Assembly: GCF_037392515.1 (NCBI RefSeq) | Contig: NC_090292.1 | Coordinates: 46,551,747-46,615,746 of the forward strand | Direction: 5' to 3' | Length of the DNA stretch: 64,000 nt | Source of the DNA: Haliotis asinina | Lineage: Eukaryota; Mollusca; Gastropoda; Lepetellida; Haliotidae | Part shown: positions 1 to 11,507 of the stretch, in pieces | Layout of the letters: each line of letters opens with the position of its first letter | Numbering within the stretch: position 1 is the stretch's first letter | Translations under genes and position numbers: made by a program | The notes under the pieces: generated by a model | What the model was told of the DNA's origin: nothing | The model's database searches: none | Seen by the model: the letters and a program-made list of their open reading frames with translations, nothing else

Positions 1-81
1 TTCGCACACTGTGCTCATGTGAGGATTCAAATCCAGGAATACTCCCCAAACAATATTCCCCATGTGAACCTTCATTCCTAC

Positions 82-156
82 CTGTGCTAGTTGTAAAAGT
101 TGTGCTATATCAGTTCTCCCATTGGCGATGGCAATGTCCAGTGGTGTTCGGTCAAA
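82..156 (-). CDS. GABPB: GABPB coding exon 4 (residues 136-160)
   Basis: It has 25 codons, acceptor TTACAG|TTT and donor CAG|GTAGGA. It codes the half repeat [16 protein letters not shown] followed by IAQLLQLAQ, which corresponds to the end of the ankyrin domain. The remaining exons lie outside the window. Confidence 0.93.
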
Positions 157-2441
157 CTGTAACGAAAAAATTAGACAGGAGTGATGCGATTTTTCCACGA
201 GTCTATAGAGTAGACCTGTAACAACTACTCATGCATTGATACACATTGAGATACACTGTGATACACAAAAATGATACAAACCATTTCCTTACAGCTAAAA
301 TCAACTGGAATAACAGCTTTCTATAAATATCAATTTTCAGAGTGAGTGAGTTTAGTTTTACGCCGCACTCAGCAATATTCCAGCTATATGGCGGCAGTCT
401 GTGAATAATCGAGTCTCAACCAGACAATCCAGTGACCAACAACATGACCATCGATCTGCGCAACTGGGAACCAATGACATGTGCCAACCAAGTCAGCGAG
501 CCTGACCACCCGATCCCTTTAGTCGCCTCTTAAGACAAGCATAGTCGCCTTTCATAGCAAGCATGGGTTGCTGAAGGCCTATTCTACCCCGGGACCTTCA
601 CGGGTCTCAATTTTCAGAAGAATCGATGTGAAGATTTGCATAAGAATTTGTCTTCAGCAACATATGTTTGGTGTTTTTAGTAAAAGCCTCGCTGACTAGA
701 ATGATGCATATTATCATACCTAAACCATGTGCATCGATGCTCATGATACCAATCACTGGATTGTCCTGTTCAAGTTTTAATATTTACTAACTGACACACA
801 CAGAAGGATTATTGATGAGGTTTTAACAACAGAAAACACACCTAATTCATTAGGCAGACAGACCAAAATTTTATGGAATGAGAATTTACTTATCAAGGTC
901 ACAGGTGGTTCTTCATGGACACTAGTGAATGCAGAGTTATCTCACCTTGTTTTCAAAGTTGGTGTCCGCAGAGTGTTTCAGGAGAATCTCAACGACTGGA
1001 ATGTGTCCTTTTTCTGTGGCCCAATGAAGTGGCGTCATCTTCAGCTTAAACAACAGACACAAAATGGTTACATCTGAATTCTACATATTGCTTCAAGGCC
1101 ACTTTGACCGGAAATTGTAACTTAGGACATCCTTCAGGTTTGATAATGTCTGCCTAATTTAGAAACTTTGACGTCTTCTCACCGAGATTCATATTGCCCT
1201 TCTCAATTTCGGAATTTCAAGACAGACCACCGCCATATTGCTGGAATATTGCTGTAAAACTAAATTACTGATTTCTGATGCTACACTTTCTTGAAAACCT
1301 GGTTTGCAAAACAGCATATATGAGAACAGCGTATATTTATTACTGCCAACCCAGATGCTTGAAAGCACAAGAAATTGACTGTTCTCCAACTGCAACCGTA
1401 GTGATAATCCTTGCATGCATCACTTCCTGTTTTTAGGGGTTCAAGCCGTGCGAACCTAATTACTGTGCATGTGCTATGGACCCAGCAGAGCTGGTGAAAT
1501 CCCTTTTTCCTCCAGTGTGCGTTTGAAATGCCATTCAGGGGCTTGAATTCATTGCAATATTTTTCAACTTTATGTGTTGAATTTGCATTTTTGAAAATTT
1601 GTTTCTGTAAGCCAATGCCAAAAGGTATCAGAATCTGCAAGGTTGTGTTTTACGTTGCATGTGACCTTCAAGCAGTAACATCCGAGTACAAATAGCTCTG
1701 CAGTCTATACTGACCATGTCTTTAGCATCAATGTCTGCTGAGTTGTCCAGGAGAAGCTCCACAATCTCAACATGGCCTTCCTGAGCGGCAACATGGAGGG
1801 GTGTGCGGTCCACCTTGGTGCGAGCATCACGACTAATGCCTGCTCTCAGCAGGACTTCTGCCGTTTGCTGGTGGCCAAACTGGGCGGCAAAGTGAAGAGG
1901 GGATGTTCCCAGCTGAAGCAGTTAACAAAAAACAAATAATAAAAATATATATGTATCACTCTCAACTAGGTCTGCAATGATTTGCTTTGATTCATCAAAA
2001 ATCGAAGGAGAAGAAACAAGTTTTATGGATGATCAACTTCTTTATTTTCACAATAGCAACGTTTCAGTATGGATTCTTATACCGTTTTCAAGCATATGAG
2101 AGGACAAGGTGTAACAGTTTATATACAGGTACATGAGCTATAGCTGAGGAGATTGACAAAAAACATCAAAGGATATAACTAGAGTTGTTGATATAACCAG
2201 TGATTAGTGTGAAGCCTCAATTATGTTGTTATTGTTAATCTCCTGATCATGTAAGTCACATCTTACGACAAGCATAGTCGCCTTTTGTGGCAGGCTGGAT
2301 GTACTAAATGGTGGAGATAGATCTGTAACTCACCCAGTCTGTTGTAAAGGGTGCACCATTGGACATCAACGCCCGGACAGCATCTGTGTCTCCACGCTTG
2401 GCTGCCTCTAGAAGTTTCTTTCCCAGGTCAACGAGCGACAT
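82..2441 (-). CDS. GABPB: GA-binding protein subunit beta (5' half, 4 coding exons; runs off left edge)
   Basis: GABP-beta is the ankyrin-repeat partner of the ETS factor GABP-alpha. The nuclear heterotetramer activates genes for mitochondrial and basic cell functions. Read on the minus strand, the coding exons are 2441-2334, 1912-1715, 1044-946 and 156-82. They give 160 residues in phase 0 at every junction, each with AG acceptor and GT donor. The product starts [20 protein letters not shown] and continues [46 protein letters not shown] and [16 protein letters not shown]. From memory these match vertebrate GABPB1 repeat by repeat (about 4.5 ankyrin repeats, residues 5-160). The C-terminal activation and leucine-zipper regions must lie left of the window. 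The Met at 2441 is chosen because it matches the family start; the longer frame upstream (to 2528) crosses a splice acceptor. Introns carry SINEs at 342-606 and 2255-2300. Confidence 0.95.
342..606 (-). repeat. SINE-A copy with target duplication
   Basis: Full-length copy of the dominant SINE, shown reversed: (GTGA)n tail end at left, CTTCACGGGT at right. TCAATTTTCAG is duplicated at 330-340 and 607-617. It lies in a GABPB intron. Confidence 0.92.
946..1044 (-). CDS. GABPB: GABPB coding exon 3 (residues 103-135)
   Basis: It has 33 codons, acceptor TTTAAG|CTG and donor AAG|GTGAGA. It codes the fourth ankyrin repeat, [11 protein letters not shown]...[10 protein letters not shown]. The acceptor has AAG instead of the usual CAG, but the protein match fixes the boundary. 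Confidence 0.93.
1715..1912 (-). CDS. GABPB: GABPB coding exon 2 (residues 37-102)
   Basis: It has 66 codons in phase 0 at both ends, acceptor CTTCAG|CTG and donor ATG|GTCAGT. It codes ankyrin repeats 2 and 3, with the typical TPLH..A..GH pattern at [11 protein letters not shown] and [11 protein letters not shown]. Confidence 0.95.
2013..2092. mobile_element. Half copy of the foldback MITE
   Basis: ATGGATGATCAACTTCTTTA followed by TTTTCACAATAGCAACGTTT. No matching right arm was found nearby. Confidence 0.55.
2255..2300 (-). repeat. SINE-A short fragment
   Basis: TCTTACGACAAGCATAGTCG and following bases match the interior of SINE-A. Confidence 0.7.
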
Positions 2442-2509
2442 GCCACCTGACCTTGAACTTAAAATCTGGACAGGGACTTCGCTTACAATTTTGGTAGCCA
2501 CGGTGCTGA
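2334..2509 (-). CDS. GABPB: GABPB exon with start codon (5' UTR plus residues 1-36)
   Basis: The acceptor is a pyrimidine-rich stretch ending TTTGCAG just above 2509. The ATG is at 2441-2439 and the donor is TGG|GTGAGT at 2334. Bases 2509-2442 are 5' UTR, so at least one upstream noncoding exon must exist, as is usual for this family. It codes the first ankyrin repeat helix pair and ends ...APFTTDW. Confidence 0.93.
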
Positions 2510-2787
2510 CTGCAAATGAAACAGACACATGTTAAAGCTGGATAGAAATGCAGTTTTTCAGAAAATGCCAAAAAAGCACAGAAAACTTGGGTGTGCCTTT
2601 GTGAAAATAGGAGCATCCATATCTCTTCAAAACAACACACTAACGTTATTTCAATTCATTGTTCATTAAAACTGTAAAGATCATTCACACCTGTAACTGT
2701 AAGAGCTGGATTTACTGAACACTATCAAGGATTGAAGAATGGTTGTTTCAGTTGTCCTGGGCTCAGACACTCTCCCACAAACCGTGT

Positions 2788-3059
2788 GAGTGAGTGAGTG
2801 GGTTTAGTTTTACGCCACATTCAGCAATATTCCAGCTATATGGTGGCAGTCTGTAAATAATCAAGTCTGGACCAGACAATTCAGTGATCAACAACATGAC
2901 CATCGATCTGCGCAATTGGGAACCGATGACATGTGTCAACCAAGTCAGCAAGCCTGACCACCCGATCCCGTTTGTCACCTCTTACAACAAGCATAGTCGC
3001 CTTTTATGGCAAGCATGGGTTGCTGAAGGCCTATCCTACCCCAGGACCTTCACGGGTAT
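2788..3059 (-). repeat. SINE-A copy with target duplication
   Basis: Full-length. Flanks ACAAACCGTGT (2777-2787) and ACAAACTGTGT (3060-3070) are an 11-bp duplication with one mismatch. Confidence 0.92.
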
Positions 3060-3930
3060 ACAAACTGTGTTATCACACAAAACAGCATCTACTGTTGCAT
3101 GCAATGACAAACGGTCTAGTGGTCTTCCAACTGACTGAAATAATAAAAGATTGGTCACAGTCACCAAATGACCATGTTGTCGATAACATTTTCTTATAAT
3201 CGAAAACAATTTTGGAACTACTGTTTTAGTGTTTGAATCGCTTGACGATGGAACATATCTTCAAAGATGTCTAGGCCTGAAAACATGTTTATTTCTTAGG
3301 AAATTCACTTCACTAACTGAAAAGTCATGACTGAATATTTCTTGAAGACTCCAGGAAGTTTATGTTCATGATATATTAGACATTACTTCAAAGCAGCAAG
3401 CTGCATCATGTTATACATATCTGCAATACCATCCTGTACAGGAAAATCTGGAAAATGACGCTAACCAATTTTTTTTCAATGATTGTTTGCTGGTGATGAA
3501 GCAATCATCAATTGTGGGATTTCGACCAGTTCCCAACACTAAAACAGCCACAACTACATTAAGCTGTGAGACAGCTATTACACATAATGTTTCAAAAGGA
3601 TCTTAGTCCTGCCACCAGGCAACATTGAAATTACTTGTACTTGCCATTTTAATTTGAACATGCCATAGCAAGAAGAGTCAGCATTATTTTAGACCCTATA
3701 AATTAATTTACTTGAAAAGTCAGGGCTTCAATTCTCAAAGCCATTGTAGCGTTATGATTATGGCAAATATAGGTAAAAGTAAGGGAGTTAGGGTTTATAA
3801 TCACACTGAGGAACAGGGCTCGGGGTATTCTTCCCATTACTGTAATTATCTCGTTTCACCTTGTGACAAACAGGTTTACTTTGAGGCAGTTATTGTGCAA
3901 AGAACCCATGAAGATCCAGAGTACAATAAG

Positions 3931-4178
3931 TCAGCTACCCATGTTTGCCACAAAAGGCAACTATGCTGGTTTTAAGAGGTGACTTAAGGGATCGGATAGT
4001 CAGGCTCACTGACTTGGTAGCCACATCACTGGTTTCCAGTTGTGCAGATCGATGCTCATGCTGCTGATCACTGGATTGTCTGGTCCAGAGTTGATTATTT
4101 ACAGATGGCACCCATTATAAAAGATAATATATATAGCTGGAATATTTCTGAGAGTGGCATAAAACTAAACTCACTCAC
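3931..4178 (+). repeat. SINE-A diverged copy
   Basis: Starts near the CAGCAACCCATG segment and ends AAACTAAACTCACTCAC. It lacks the first 40 bp and is clearly older than the copies at 342 and 2788. Confidence 0.85.
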
Positions 4179-4495
4179 TATTATACTAAGGAGTTTGTTT
4201 ATTTTCTTCAGTTTTCTTCAACTGGGATACCATGCAGCTGTTCAAAAATCCAATTGCCTGACACCTGTGACTACTCAGTTTTCATTTTGGGCAATCAATT
4301 AATAGTATCTTGCGTCTCCATGCACTACTAGATAATTTCTGCTCATGATTTCACTTGGAAAACTTGGATTCATTTCATATCTGCTAAAAATGTAGTTATT
4401 AAATTTCACAATGATAATAAAGTAGAGTTATCTTTTTTGCTATTTATCACTTCTCAATGAATAATCCACTAAACATTAAGATTAAATACTGTAAG

Positions 4496-4671
4496 GAAGG
4501 ATGACAATATATGGATGTACAACTTCTTTATTGCTATGAGAATGATGTTTTGGTGTACGTTCTAACACAGTTATCAAAGTTATCATATAAGAAACAGTGT
4601 CAGAACCTTCACTGAAACGTCACTCTCATAGCAATAACAAAGTTGTTCATCCATACATTGCCATCATTCAT
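4496..4671. mobile_element. Foldback MITE with about 50-bp inverted ends
   Basis: Left arm GGATGTACAACTTCTTTATT GCTATGAGA; right arm TCTCATAGCAATAACAAAGT TGTTCATCC. The interior is not palindromic. It shares the arm motif with the 6151 element. Confidence 0.78.
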
Positions 4672-4757
4672 TACTGCCCCAACTTCAAAATGTCTCTAAA
4701 AGAAGTTATAAGTGCCATGTTGATTTATTCTTTCAATATTACATCGTCATGATTACA

Positions 4758-4929
4758 GGTACTGTGAAAGGCAGGGGCCATGGGCCAATTTGCACATTAG
4801 AATAAAAAATGGCCCATTAAAATTTTGAAGTTTTCTTTTGATACAAGGGCAGGGGCCCATTCAAAATTCAGAAAATGGTTAATAATTCTGAAAATGGCCC
4901 TTTGTCAAAGTTCTCTTTCCCAATCCCAG
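4758..4929. mobile_element. hAT-like MITE, second copy
   Basis: 172 bp, about 85% like the copy at 16501. Flanked by TGATTACA (4750-4757) and TGATTATA (4930-4937), again 8 bp with one mismatch. An 8-bp duplication suggests mobilisation by a hAT transposase. Confidence 0.75.
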
Positions 4930-6150
4930 TGATTATATCATATAATTCAGGGCAAGTGGAAAATTAGTCAGGACAAGTTCTTTCTTAAAGTCACAAGCCC
5001 TGTGGCAAGTGGCTTTTTAAATAACAAATTGAGCCCCTGCCACGATATGTATTAACAGTCAGCAACTCTGACTTCCCCATTACTATCCTCTTTCTAAAAG
5101 CATGGGTTGATGAAGACCAATTCTAACACTGACTTACACTTAGTCTCTGAACAGATATAAATTTGACAGTAACAAACAAACCATATAAAATAGAAAAAGC
5201 CCCAGGGAGAACAGACGTTCAGAACTTAACAAATCTAGACTCTATTAAGGGCTTCAGCATTGCAGAGTGGGATTATAAGACCCACAGTTAGTGTTTTGAC
5301 AACACTTAGTCCAGATGAGCCAAAGTCTGTTTCAACAAAATGCTCAGCTAGTGAATCGTTTGGAGGATCTGAGGAAGTGCTCATTTGGCCAGATAAGTGA
5401 AATTTGTATTTAAGTGAGTAACACTGATATAATATTATTTTAAATTTTTTGAGGATTTCTAACATAACTGAGGGAAGTAGTTTAGAACCAGTATCCTTCC
5501 CTGATCACACACTGCATCCTGGTTTAAAGGCCACAACAACCACCTTCCCTTTTCACAGCTGAGCACTGCATGATAAAAAGTACTGGAAAGCCAATGCTGT
5601 ATGGCATCTTTTGATGGTGTGTGCATGCATGCTTGCATGTGTGTGTGCATCTGTGTGTGTGGGGGTGTGTCTGTCTGTCTGTCTGTCTGTGTTCATGCGT
5701 GCATGCGTTGTCTTTTGTATCTGTTGTAAAGAAGGGTCATGACAATAGCACAGGTGATCACATATTGACTGAGGATATGTATTTACAGTAATGCTGATAC
5801 TGTGACAACAAAGATATCGGTTAAGAAACCGGTTTGGGTATTTGACATGAAAAGAGTGAGAATAATGAAACTGGTTTGGTTTAACATCCGGAAGCGTTTA
5901 TCAATATGATTCACGGTCTTGTTTAAATATTTACCAAGGCTGCTTTTGATATGTGATATGTAAATACCTCCACACCTTACGCAGATGCGTGAGTTGACAC
6001 AATATGATAGGTACATGGTCATGTATATTGTGTGACACCCTGCATCGATTTTCATTTTTTGCAGACGATGTACATGAAAAAAAAGGGAATCCTGAAATCA
6101 TGCAGGTTGCATGCAACACAGACACTGGATATGTACAAAACTTCCACAAA

Positions 6151-6310
6151 TATACAACAAAATGTTACGGATGTCAACTTCGTTATTGTTTTCACAATGT
6201 TTCTGGGCTATTCCTTGCCCCTTCCACCTGACAAAGGGGCAAAGGAATAGCCCAGAAATGTTGTGAAAACAATAAAGAAGAAGTTGATATCCATATCATT
6301 TTGTCGTATA
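6151..6310. mobile_element. Foldback MITE (near-perfect palindrome)
   Basis: 160 bp. Left arm TATACAACAAAATGTTACGG..., right arm its near-exact reverse complement, meeting at CCACCTGACAAAGG. Arms carry TTTCACAATGTTTCTGGGCT. Related hairpins are at 4496-4671 and, as a half, at 2013-2092. Confidence 0.82.
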
Positions 6311-7129
6311 TTAGAATACCGACTTCTAAATGCCTCTCAAGAACCTCATCTCCACAATGTTCTGAAATTCCTGCAACATCACTGTCATACCAAGCAGACA
6401 TCAGTTAAAGATTTCTTTAAGCCATAGTAGATGAACGCTGATCAAAAGGATTCATTATTTGAATAATGTGTGTATTCATCAGAGCAAATTGTACACAAAC
6501 ATGCCTGAGAGTGCATGTGCTATGTAGGTGAGGTGGAATTGGACTTAATATTGCACTATTAATTACTTCACTCATACGACATGCGTATTATGTGTGGCTG
6601 CTTGCAATAGCGTAGACTAAGCTGTAGCTGAGAGCGATACTGGGTCATGTCTTGACTGTGTTATGTATAGGACCGCATCACAGCTCTCAGCTAACTAAGC
6701 AGGTGTGATAGTGCTCACTGAGATTCCATGTTTTCTTATATTTGTGATTAAATTGGTTCACAGATTTGTGGTTGTCAGCTGATACTATTGAAAAAGGTTA
6801 CGTCCTGCAGACCCGTTTGGTAACAGAAACAAGTTCATGTAATTGTGTGAAAATGAGGATGTTCTTCACCATGTAAATGTTTTGGGAGAACAGGTTGATG
6901 CCCTTGATTATTTGTCACGATTTTAATTTCTTACTAATTTATTTTTTATAATTATTACTTCATGTTTGAACAAATCAATCCCAAAAGAAAGGAATGCTGG
7001 GATAATTTTCAATAAACCTTGCCTTTTCCCTTTCATCAATTTTGTCAGCGAACGACAACCGATACGCTAACATGGATAGAAAACTACGATGTATATACAA
7101 AAATAAAAAGAAGAGAGTGATAATACTCT

Positions 7130-7690
7130 GAACACTTCCCGGAAAGAACACGACACCATCCTTCTTTGAAACGCGTCTTTTTTAATTAAACCTAAACAAA
7201 TCATTCGATATTCGGATATCTAAGATGGCGCTTTAGAGGGCCATACAAACCTTGCATAAGCGTTTATTGTTCAAGTGATATTTGGCTGCGGGTATGTGCA
7301 CATTCCAAGGTAGATCTTTACGAGAAGAATATGAAATGAACGTGCAAAATGTCCGTGAGAAACAACATCCGCCATTTTTAATCAGATGAGCGGAAGTTGC
7401 ATGTGGACAGAACGGAAAAGGACGTTCATCTACTTCACTTCCGCTACAGTCACACAGACAAAAGTCCAGACATATAAGACCAACGTATATCCTACCTTTA
7501 AATGTATATTTTACCGAAACAGAAACGAGGGGCAACTCTTAAATCTTCGCAATTTTCTTCCACGGCTATTTTGCCGGAAGTAGCTTGCTTGATGCGAACA
7601 ACCGGAAGCTGCTGACGTAAATAGTGAATTAGTCCGCGTAACAGCCGTGTCTGTATGTCCGAGTCCGGGATTGTATTGGACATTTTACAC
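7130..7690 (-). promoter_or_regulatory. GABPB: Probable GABPB promoter and noncoding first exon region
   Basis: This is a CpG-richer stretch in AT-rich surroundings, about 5 kb upstream of the GABPB start-codon exon, where the untranslated first exon is expected. It has four ETS-type GGAAG cores: GCGGAAGT at 7390-7397, ACTTCCGC at 7437-7444, CCGGAAGT at 7574-7581 and ACCGGAAG at 7601-7608. YY1-like AAGATGGCG lies at 7222-7230, its reverse CCGCCATTTT at 7370-7379, and a CRE half site TGACGTAA at 7613-7620. I cannot fix the transcription start or the first donor site. The 61-residue frame at 7683-7498 resembles no family and is probably leader sequence. Confidence 0.55.
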
Positions 7691-9270
7691 CTAAAATACG
7701 TTTGATATGTCTATGTCAAATACAATGGGGCATTTATTTTATATAATATGTCATCCATGGCAGGCACTATATTTCTTCCCTCATTTTTGTTGTGACCGAA
7801 TGTGACCTAGCGCGCGCTTTGATTAGCTTGACCAACTTTGAGTGCATGAAACTATATTCCCTACAACCAGTTTTATTTTGTTAACATACCTGAAATGGAA
7901 ATGTATGTCATGTTTCATTGATTTTTTCGGCAGCTGTGTATGGGACCCTTGTTCATAATTTATGGCCAGGGGTGTGTCACCTACTTTGTACATGAATTTT
8001 ATGGAGGTCGTTCACATTTGAAATGCTCCTCCAAACAAATCATCATTGATCCATACCCTCAGCCCCACCCCTACTCACAAATCATGAAAGGTCAACTACT
8101 GATCGATCGATTTTATCACCTGAAAACAAACCGGAAATATTTATTCGCAACTTTCAGAAACGAAGAAGCGTAACTTTGCAGATATAGTTTGATAAACAAA
8201 TAAAAACTATGCAGATTATAAAATAAACACAATTTCATTTCTCGTGGATTTAAATTTATTAACTGCCCATCAAGTGAATGATGACAAATAAGCAAGTGTA
8301 GGTTTATATCACTAAACACGAGGTGTAGCAACTGAGTTGTAATCGCTGTATTGCATGTAATTTTAATTGCCTAAACAATTATAATTAGTGGTTGGCGCTC
8401 TTTTGAGGATATGATGAACAAAACTTCCACGTTGCTTGAGAAATGCAGCATTGTCTGTGTACGAAAGTATTTTCCTGATCACCGAGTAATTTTGTAGATT
8501 TTTTTCAGCAGTGGCAAAGTTAGTTGAATTTAGTATGCTCATTAAAACAAATCAAGCATGTGGGGTTTCATTTCATATTTTAGGTCAAAGGACATCGTAT
8601 GTTTCATGACAGGTAAAAAGCACAGAAATAGGATCGAAGGAAATCAGTCATCACACCATCCATACATGATGAAATATGAAAAAGCTGGTGTCCGAACTTG
8701 ACATTCACTTCTTATGACTGACCTCATGACCGACCATACACATCAATAGATGTTAATGATAAAAAGTGTTCACTATAAGTTGTTAAAAAAAACCCAGCAA
8801 ATGAAAGATTACAGTTCATGAACACTGATCACCTGGACAGGACTAATTGCTGTTGTACACTCGAACCACATTTCACACTGTATTGTCACTTACCCGGGAA
8901 CACCAATCTTCCCTTACAAAAGTGAGAATATCCGAAAAACGTACACTACTGGCATACTTTAATCTAATCACGCAGAAGTACGGGGATATTTTCTAGTAAT
9001 TGCATCCACCGTTAATTCTTATTGTCTCGTTAAGGTAGAGGAGATTCTGGTCACGTGATCAGTTTTCCCTTTTTTGATACTTTTTTGAATATTATATGAA
9101 ATGGAATTTCATAAGTCTCGTTAACCTATTCATGTGCGGGCATGTAATGGCCATTTTCTACGAAACTTGAAGTCAGATATAAGCTCATTAATTTGAGACG
9201 ACTCCATTGCAGGAAGTGAAAGTTATTATAATCTGAATACGGAGCGAAACGTCTCTTTACTGAGTTTCGC
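7691..9270. other. Intergenic stretch between divergent GABPB and TLNRD1, no gene seen
   Basis: AT-rich DNA with only short frames and no recognisable protein, RNA or repeat family. It separates the GABPB promoter region (minus) from the minisatellite at 9.27 kb and the leader of TLNRD1 (plus). Confidence 0.5.
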
Positions 9271-9272
9271 CA

Positions 9273-9590
9273 GACACATCCATCACATCGATCACACCGA
9301 TCACATCGGACACACCGATCACATCGGTCACACCGATCACATCGGTCACACCGATCACATGGGTCACACCGATCACATCGATCACACCGATCACACCGAT
9401 CACATCGGTCACACCGATCACACCGATCACATCGGTCACACCGATCACATCGATCACACCGATCACATCGATCACACGGATCACACCGATCACATCGGTT
9501 ACACCGATCACATCGGTCACACCGATCACATCGGTCACACCGATCACATCGGTCACACCGATCACATCGGTCACATCGATCACATTAGTC
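9273..9590. repeat. 18-bp minisatellite built from 9-bp halves
   Basis: Tandem array of an 18-bp unit, GATCACATCGGTCACACC with variants, about 17 copies plus partials. Because the unit is a multiple of three, both strands stay open and spell repeats such as TDVIGV or THRSHR-like peptides. These frames have no start context or flanking exon and are treated as non-coding. A SINE fragment follows at 9662. Confidence 0.9.
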
Positions 9591-9661
9591 CCCTGTTACG
9601 AACAGCATAGGTTGCTGAAGATAAATTTTGAACAGGATCTTCAAAGGTGCACTGGTTTGTC

Positions 9662-9810
9662 AGACCCGTGAAGATCGCGGTTATTCTTAACCATCAAAAA
9701 CCCATGCTTGTATCCAGATTACGTAGATCGATGCTTATGCCGTTGATCACCGGATCGTCTGTTTATACTAGAATATTGCTGAATGTGGCGTACAACTAAA
9801 ATCACTCACA
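9662..9810 (+). repeat. SINE-A partial copy
   Basis: Segments ACCCATGCTTG, GATCGATGCTTATG and AATATTGCTGAATGTGGCG with a TCACTCACA end. The interior is deleted. Confidence 0.75.
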
Positions 9811-10071
9811 CTTTAAAAGATCAGTTTCTAACAGGATCTTCGTGGGTGCACTGGTACACTTTGTCTCCTAGGCATATGACACGCGTCTCGCTCATAGAAA
9901 CCCTCACAGACCCATTTCACCTTCGTCTTTCCAATTTACTCAGTGCAAGACAGGAATACTGTCCAAAGCATCGTGAAATTAAATTAATTTATGAAATTTA
10001 TGAAACAGTTTTCACTTTCGGTTGCAAAGACAAATTAAATTACCGGTATCAGTTATACAGTCACGTTCCCA

Positions 10072-10207
10072 GTGAGTTTAGTTTTACGCCGCTTTTAGCA
10101 ATATGACGTCGTGGGATCCGACCTTCACACACTGTATCCATGAGGGAATCGAACCCGGGTCTTCGGCGTGATAGGCACACACCTAATCACTGCACTATTG
10201 CGCTCCA
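10072..10207 (-). repeat. SINE-B copy, tRNA-derived
   Basis: Reverse-strand reading gives a pol III box B (GGGTTCGATTCCC, forward 10150-10162) and an upstream GCAGTGATTAGG box A-like segment. The 3' end is GCGGCGTAAAACTAAACTCAC, the same tail as SINE-A. Confidence 0.85.
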
Positions 10208-10360
10208 CAGAGTTTTGATCGTGACGTTCCACTCTTGAAAACGATCTTTATATCTTTCTGCGAAAACGTTCTATGTTTATGATTACATATATACCATAAA
10301 TACATAGTTTTTGTCAACTTTGATATTACATTCTTCATATTAACATTCTTAGTAATCTTA

Positions 10361-10438
10361 GTCTCAGTATATTTCGTTACACTCCACTCAGTGGTGGAGA
10401 GTAACGAAAAGTACTGAGGATAAGTTTACTTAGACTGT
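10361..10438. mobile_element. Internal-deletion remnant of the 26.5 kb MITE family
   Basis: The two inverted ends meet at CACTCCACTCAGTGGTGGAG, making a hairpin of about 30-bp arms ending TTACTTAGACTG. Confidence 0.7.
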
Positions 10439-11507
10439 TTATATTAAAGGTATTAAGAATTAATATTTCCGATAAAAGTTCCACTAGTAAACTCATATAA
10501 GGAATAGTCCTGTACAGACAACACTGTAATAACAATTATATTTATGCATGATATTAATGCATTTATAATGTAAAGATGTACAAGGCATTAAAACATTATC
10601 GCAGTAATACGCAAGTATGGTATAATACTTTTTTGTCAAAAAGGCTGCTATGAGGCTGTCTAATGGTCACCAATTGACATTCTCTTATTATGAGATAGTT
10701 ATATAGTGCTAATATCCAAGAACCTAGAACATGGTCAAGGCGTTGGTACATTTTTCCCACGATCACGGGATTTCATTCTCAACGGCACATCATGTTATCA
10801 ATCACTACTCCCTAGGGCATTTTGTAGCTGGGGCAGTTCGACTGGTACCGATTATGCACACTTAGCAGTTTTACTCCAATAACCCACATACAAATGACCA
10901 TGACCTATCAACAAATTCGTTTGTAGGTCAAAAGTCCAACAGACACCCATTATCTACAAAGCGACATGTTATATGTTGTTAGGAAAATATTGCGTTCGGA
11001 AGTGCACTCTTCCATGTGTGGACCACACCCAAAGTCTAAATACAAGCCCGGGGAAGCAGCTGAATTTGTATGCCAGGACAGAATTATGTGTTGAACAGCT
11101 GGGTGGGGCTGTAATTACGAGCGTAAATTATTTGCAACTTGACGAAATAGCTGATTCAAGGGGCACAGCTATGGTAGCCGGACCGCTGTGTCATTGTTTT
11201 GATAATTTGCATATAACACGTGCTTTCAGGGAACAGTAACCGGAGAGTGTTTGACAGTTGAGGGATGTGTAGAAGATGAACGGTAAAGTGTTTGACATTT
11301 GTCACGTCGACTGCATGGAATAACGCTCCACTACAAACAATGTTTCATTGCAGTTATTATTTCAAATTTACTTCAGGCGGGAAAGGAATAGTAGCAACTC
11401 GAACTGCAATGATGGAAACATATCAACACTTGAATCGTGCAGACGATTACGGAATACAATTATATTTGAATAACGGACGGTTTATATGTGCATGATGGAT
11501 ACCGCAT

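Noticed and set aside
1281-1640. 119-codon minus-strand frame inside the GABPB intron
   Set aside because: No family match; the correct exons on both sides are fixed by protein similarity.
2442-2528. N-terminal extension of GABPB from an upstream Met
   Set aside because: The extension crosses the TTTGCAG acceptor; the conserved family start is the Met at 2441.
3712-4302. Two plus-strand frames of 86-87 codons
   Set aside because: The second is mostly SINE-A sequence; the first has no similarity.
7498-7683. 61-codon minus-strand frame starting MSNTIPDSDI
   Set aside because: It lies in the GABPB promoter/leader region, resembles no protein and is not in a position to join the conserved start exon.
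9257-9610. Long repeat-peptide frames on both strands
   Set aside because: They exist only because the minisatellite unit is 18 bp; no start context, exon or family match.
10973-11495. 88- and 67-codon frames upstream of TLNRD1
   Set aside because: They lie in the presumed leader, are unrelated to each other and have no recognisable domain.
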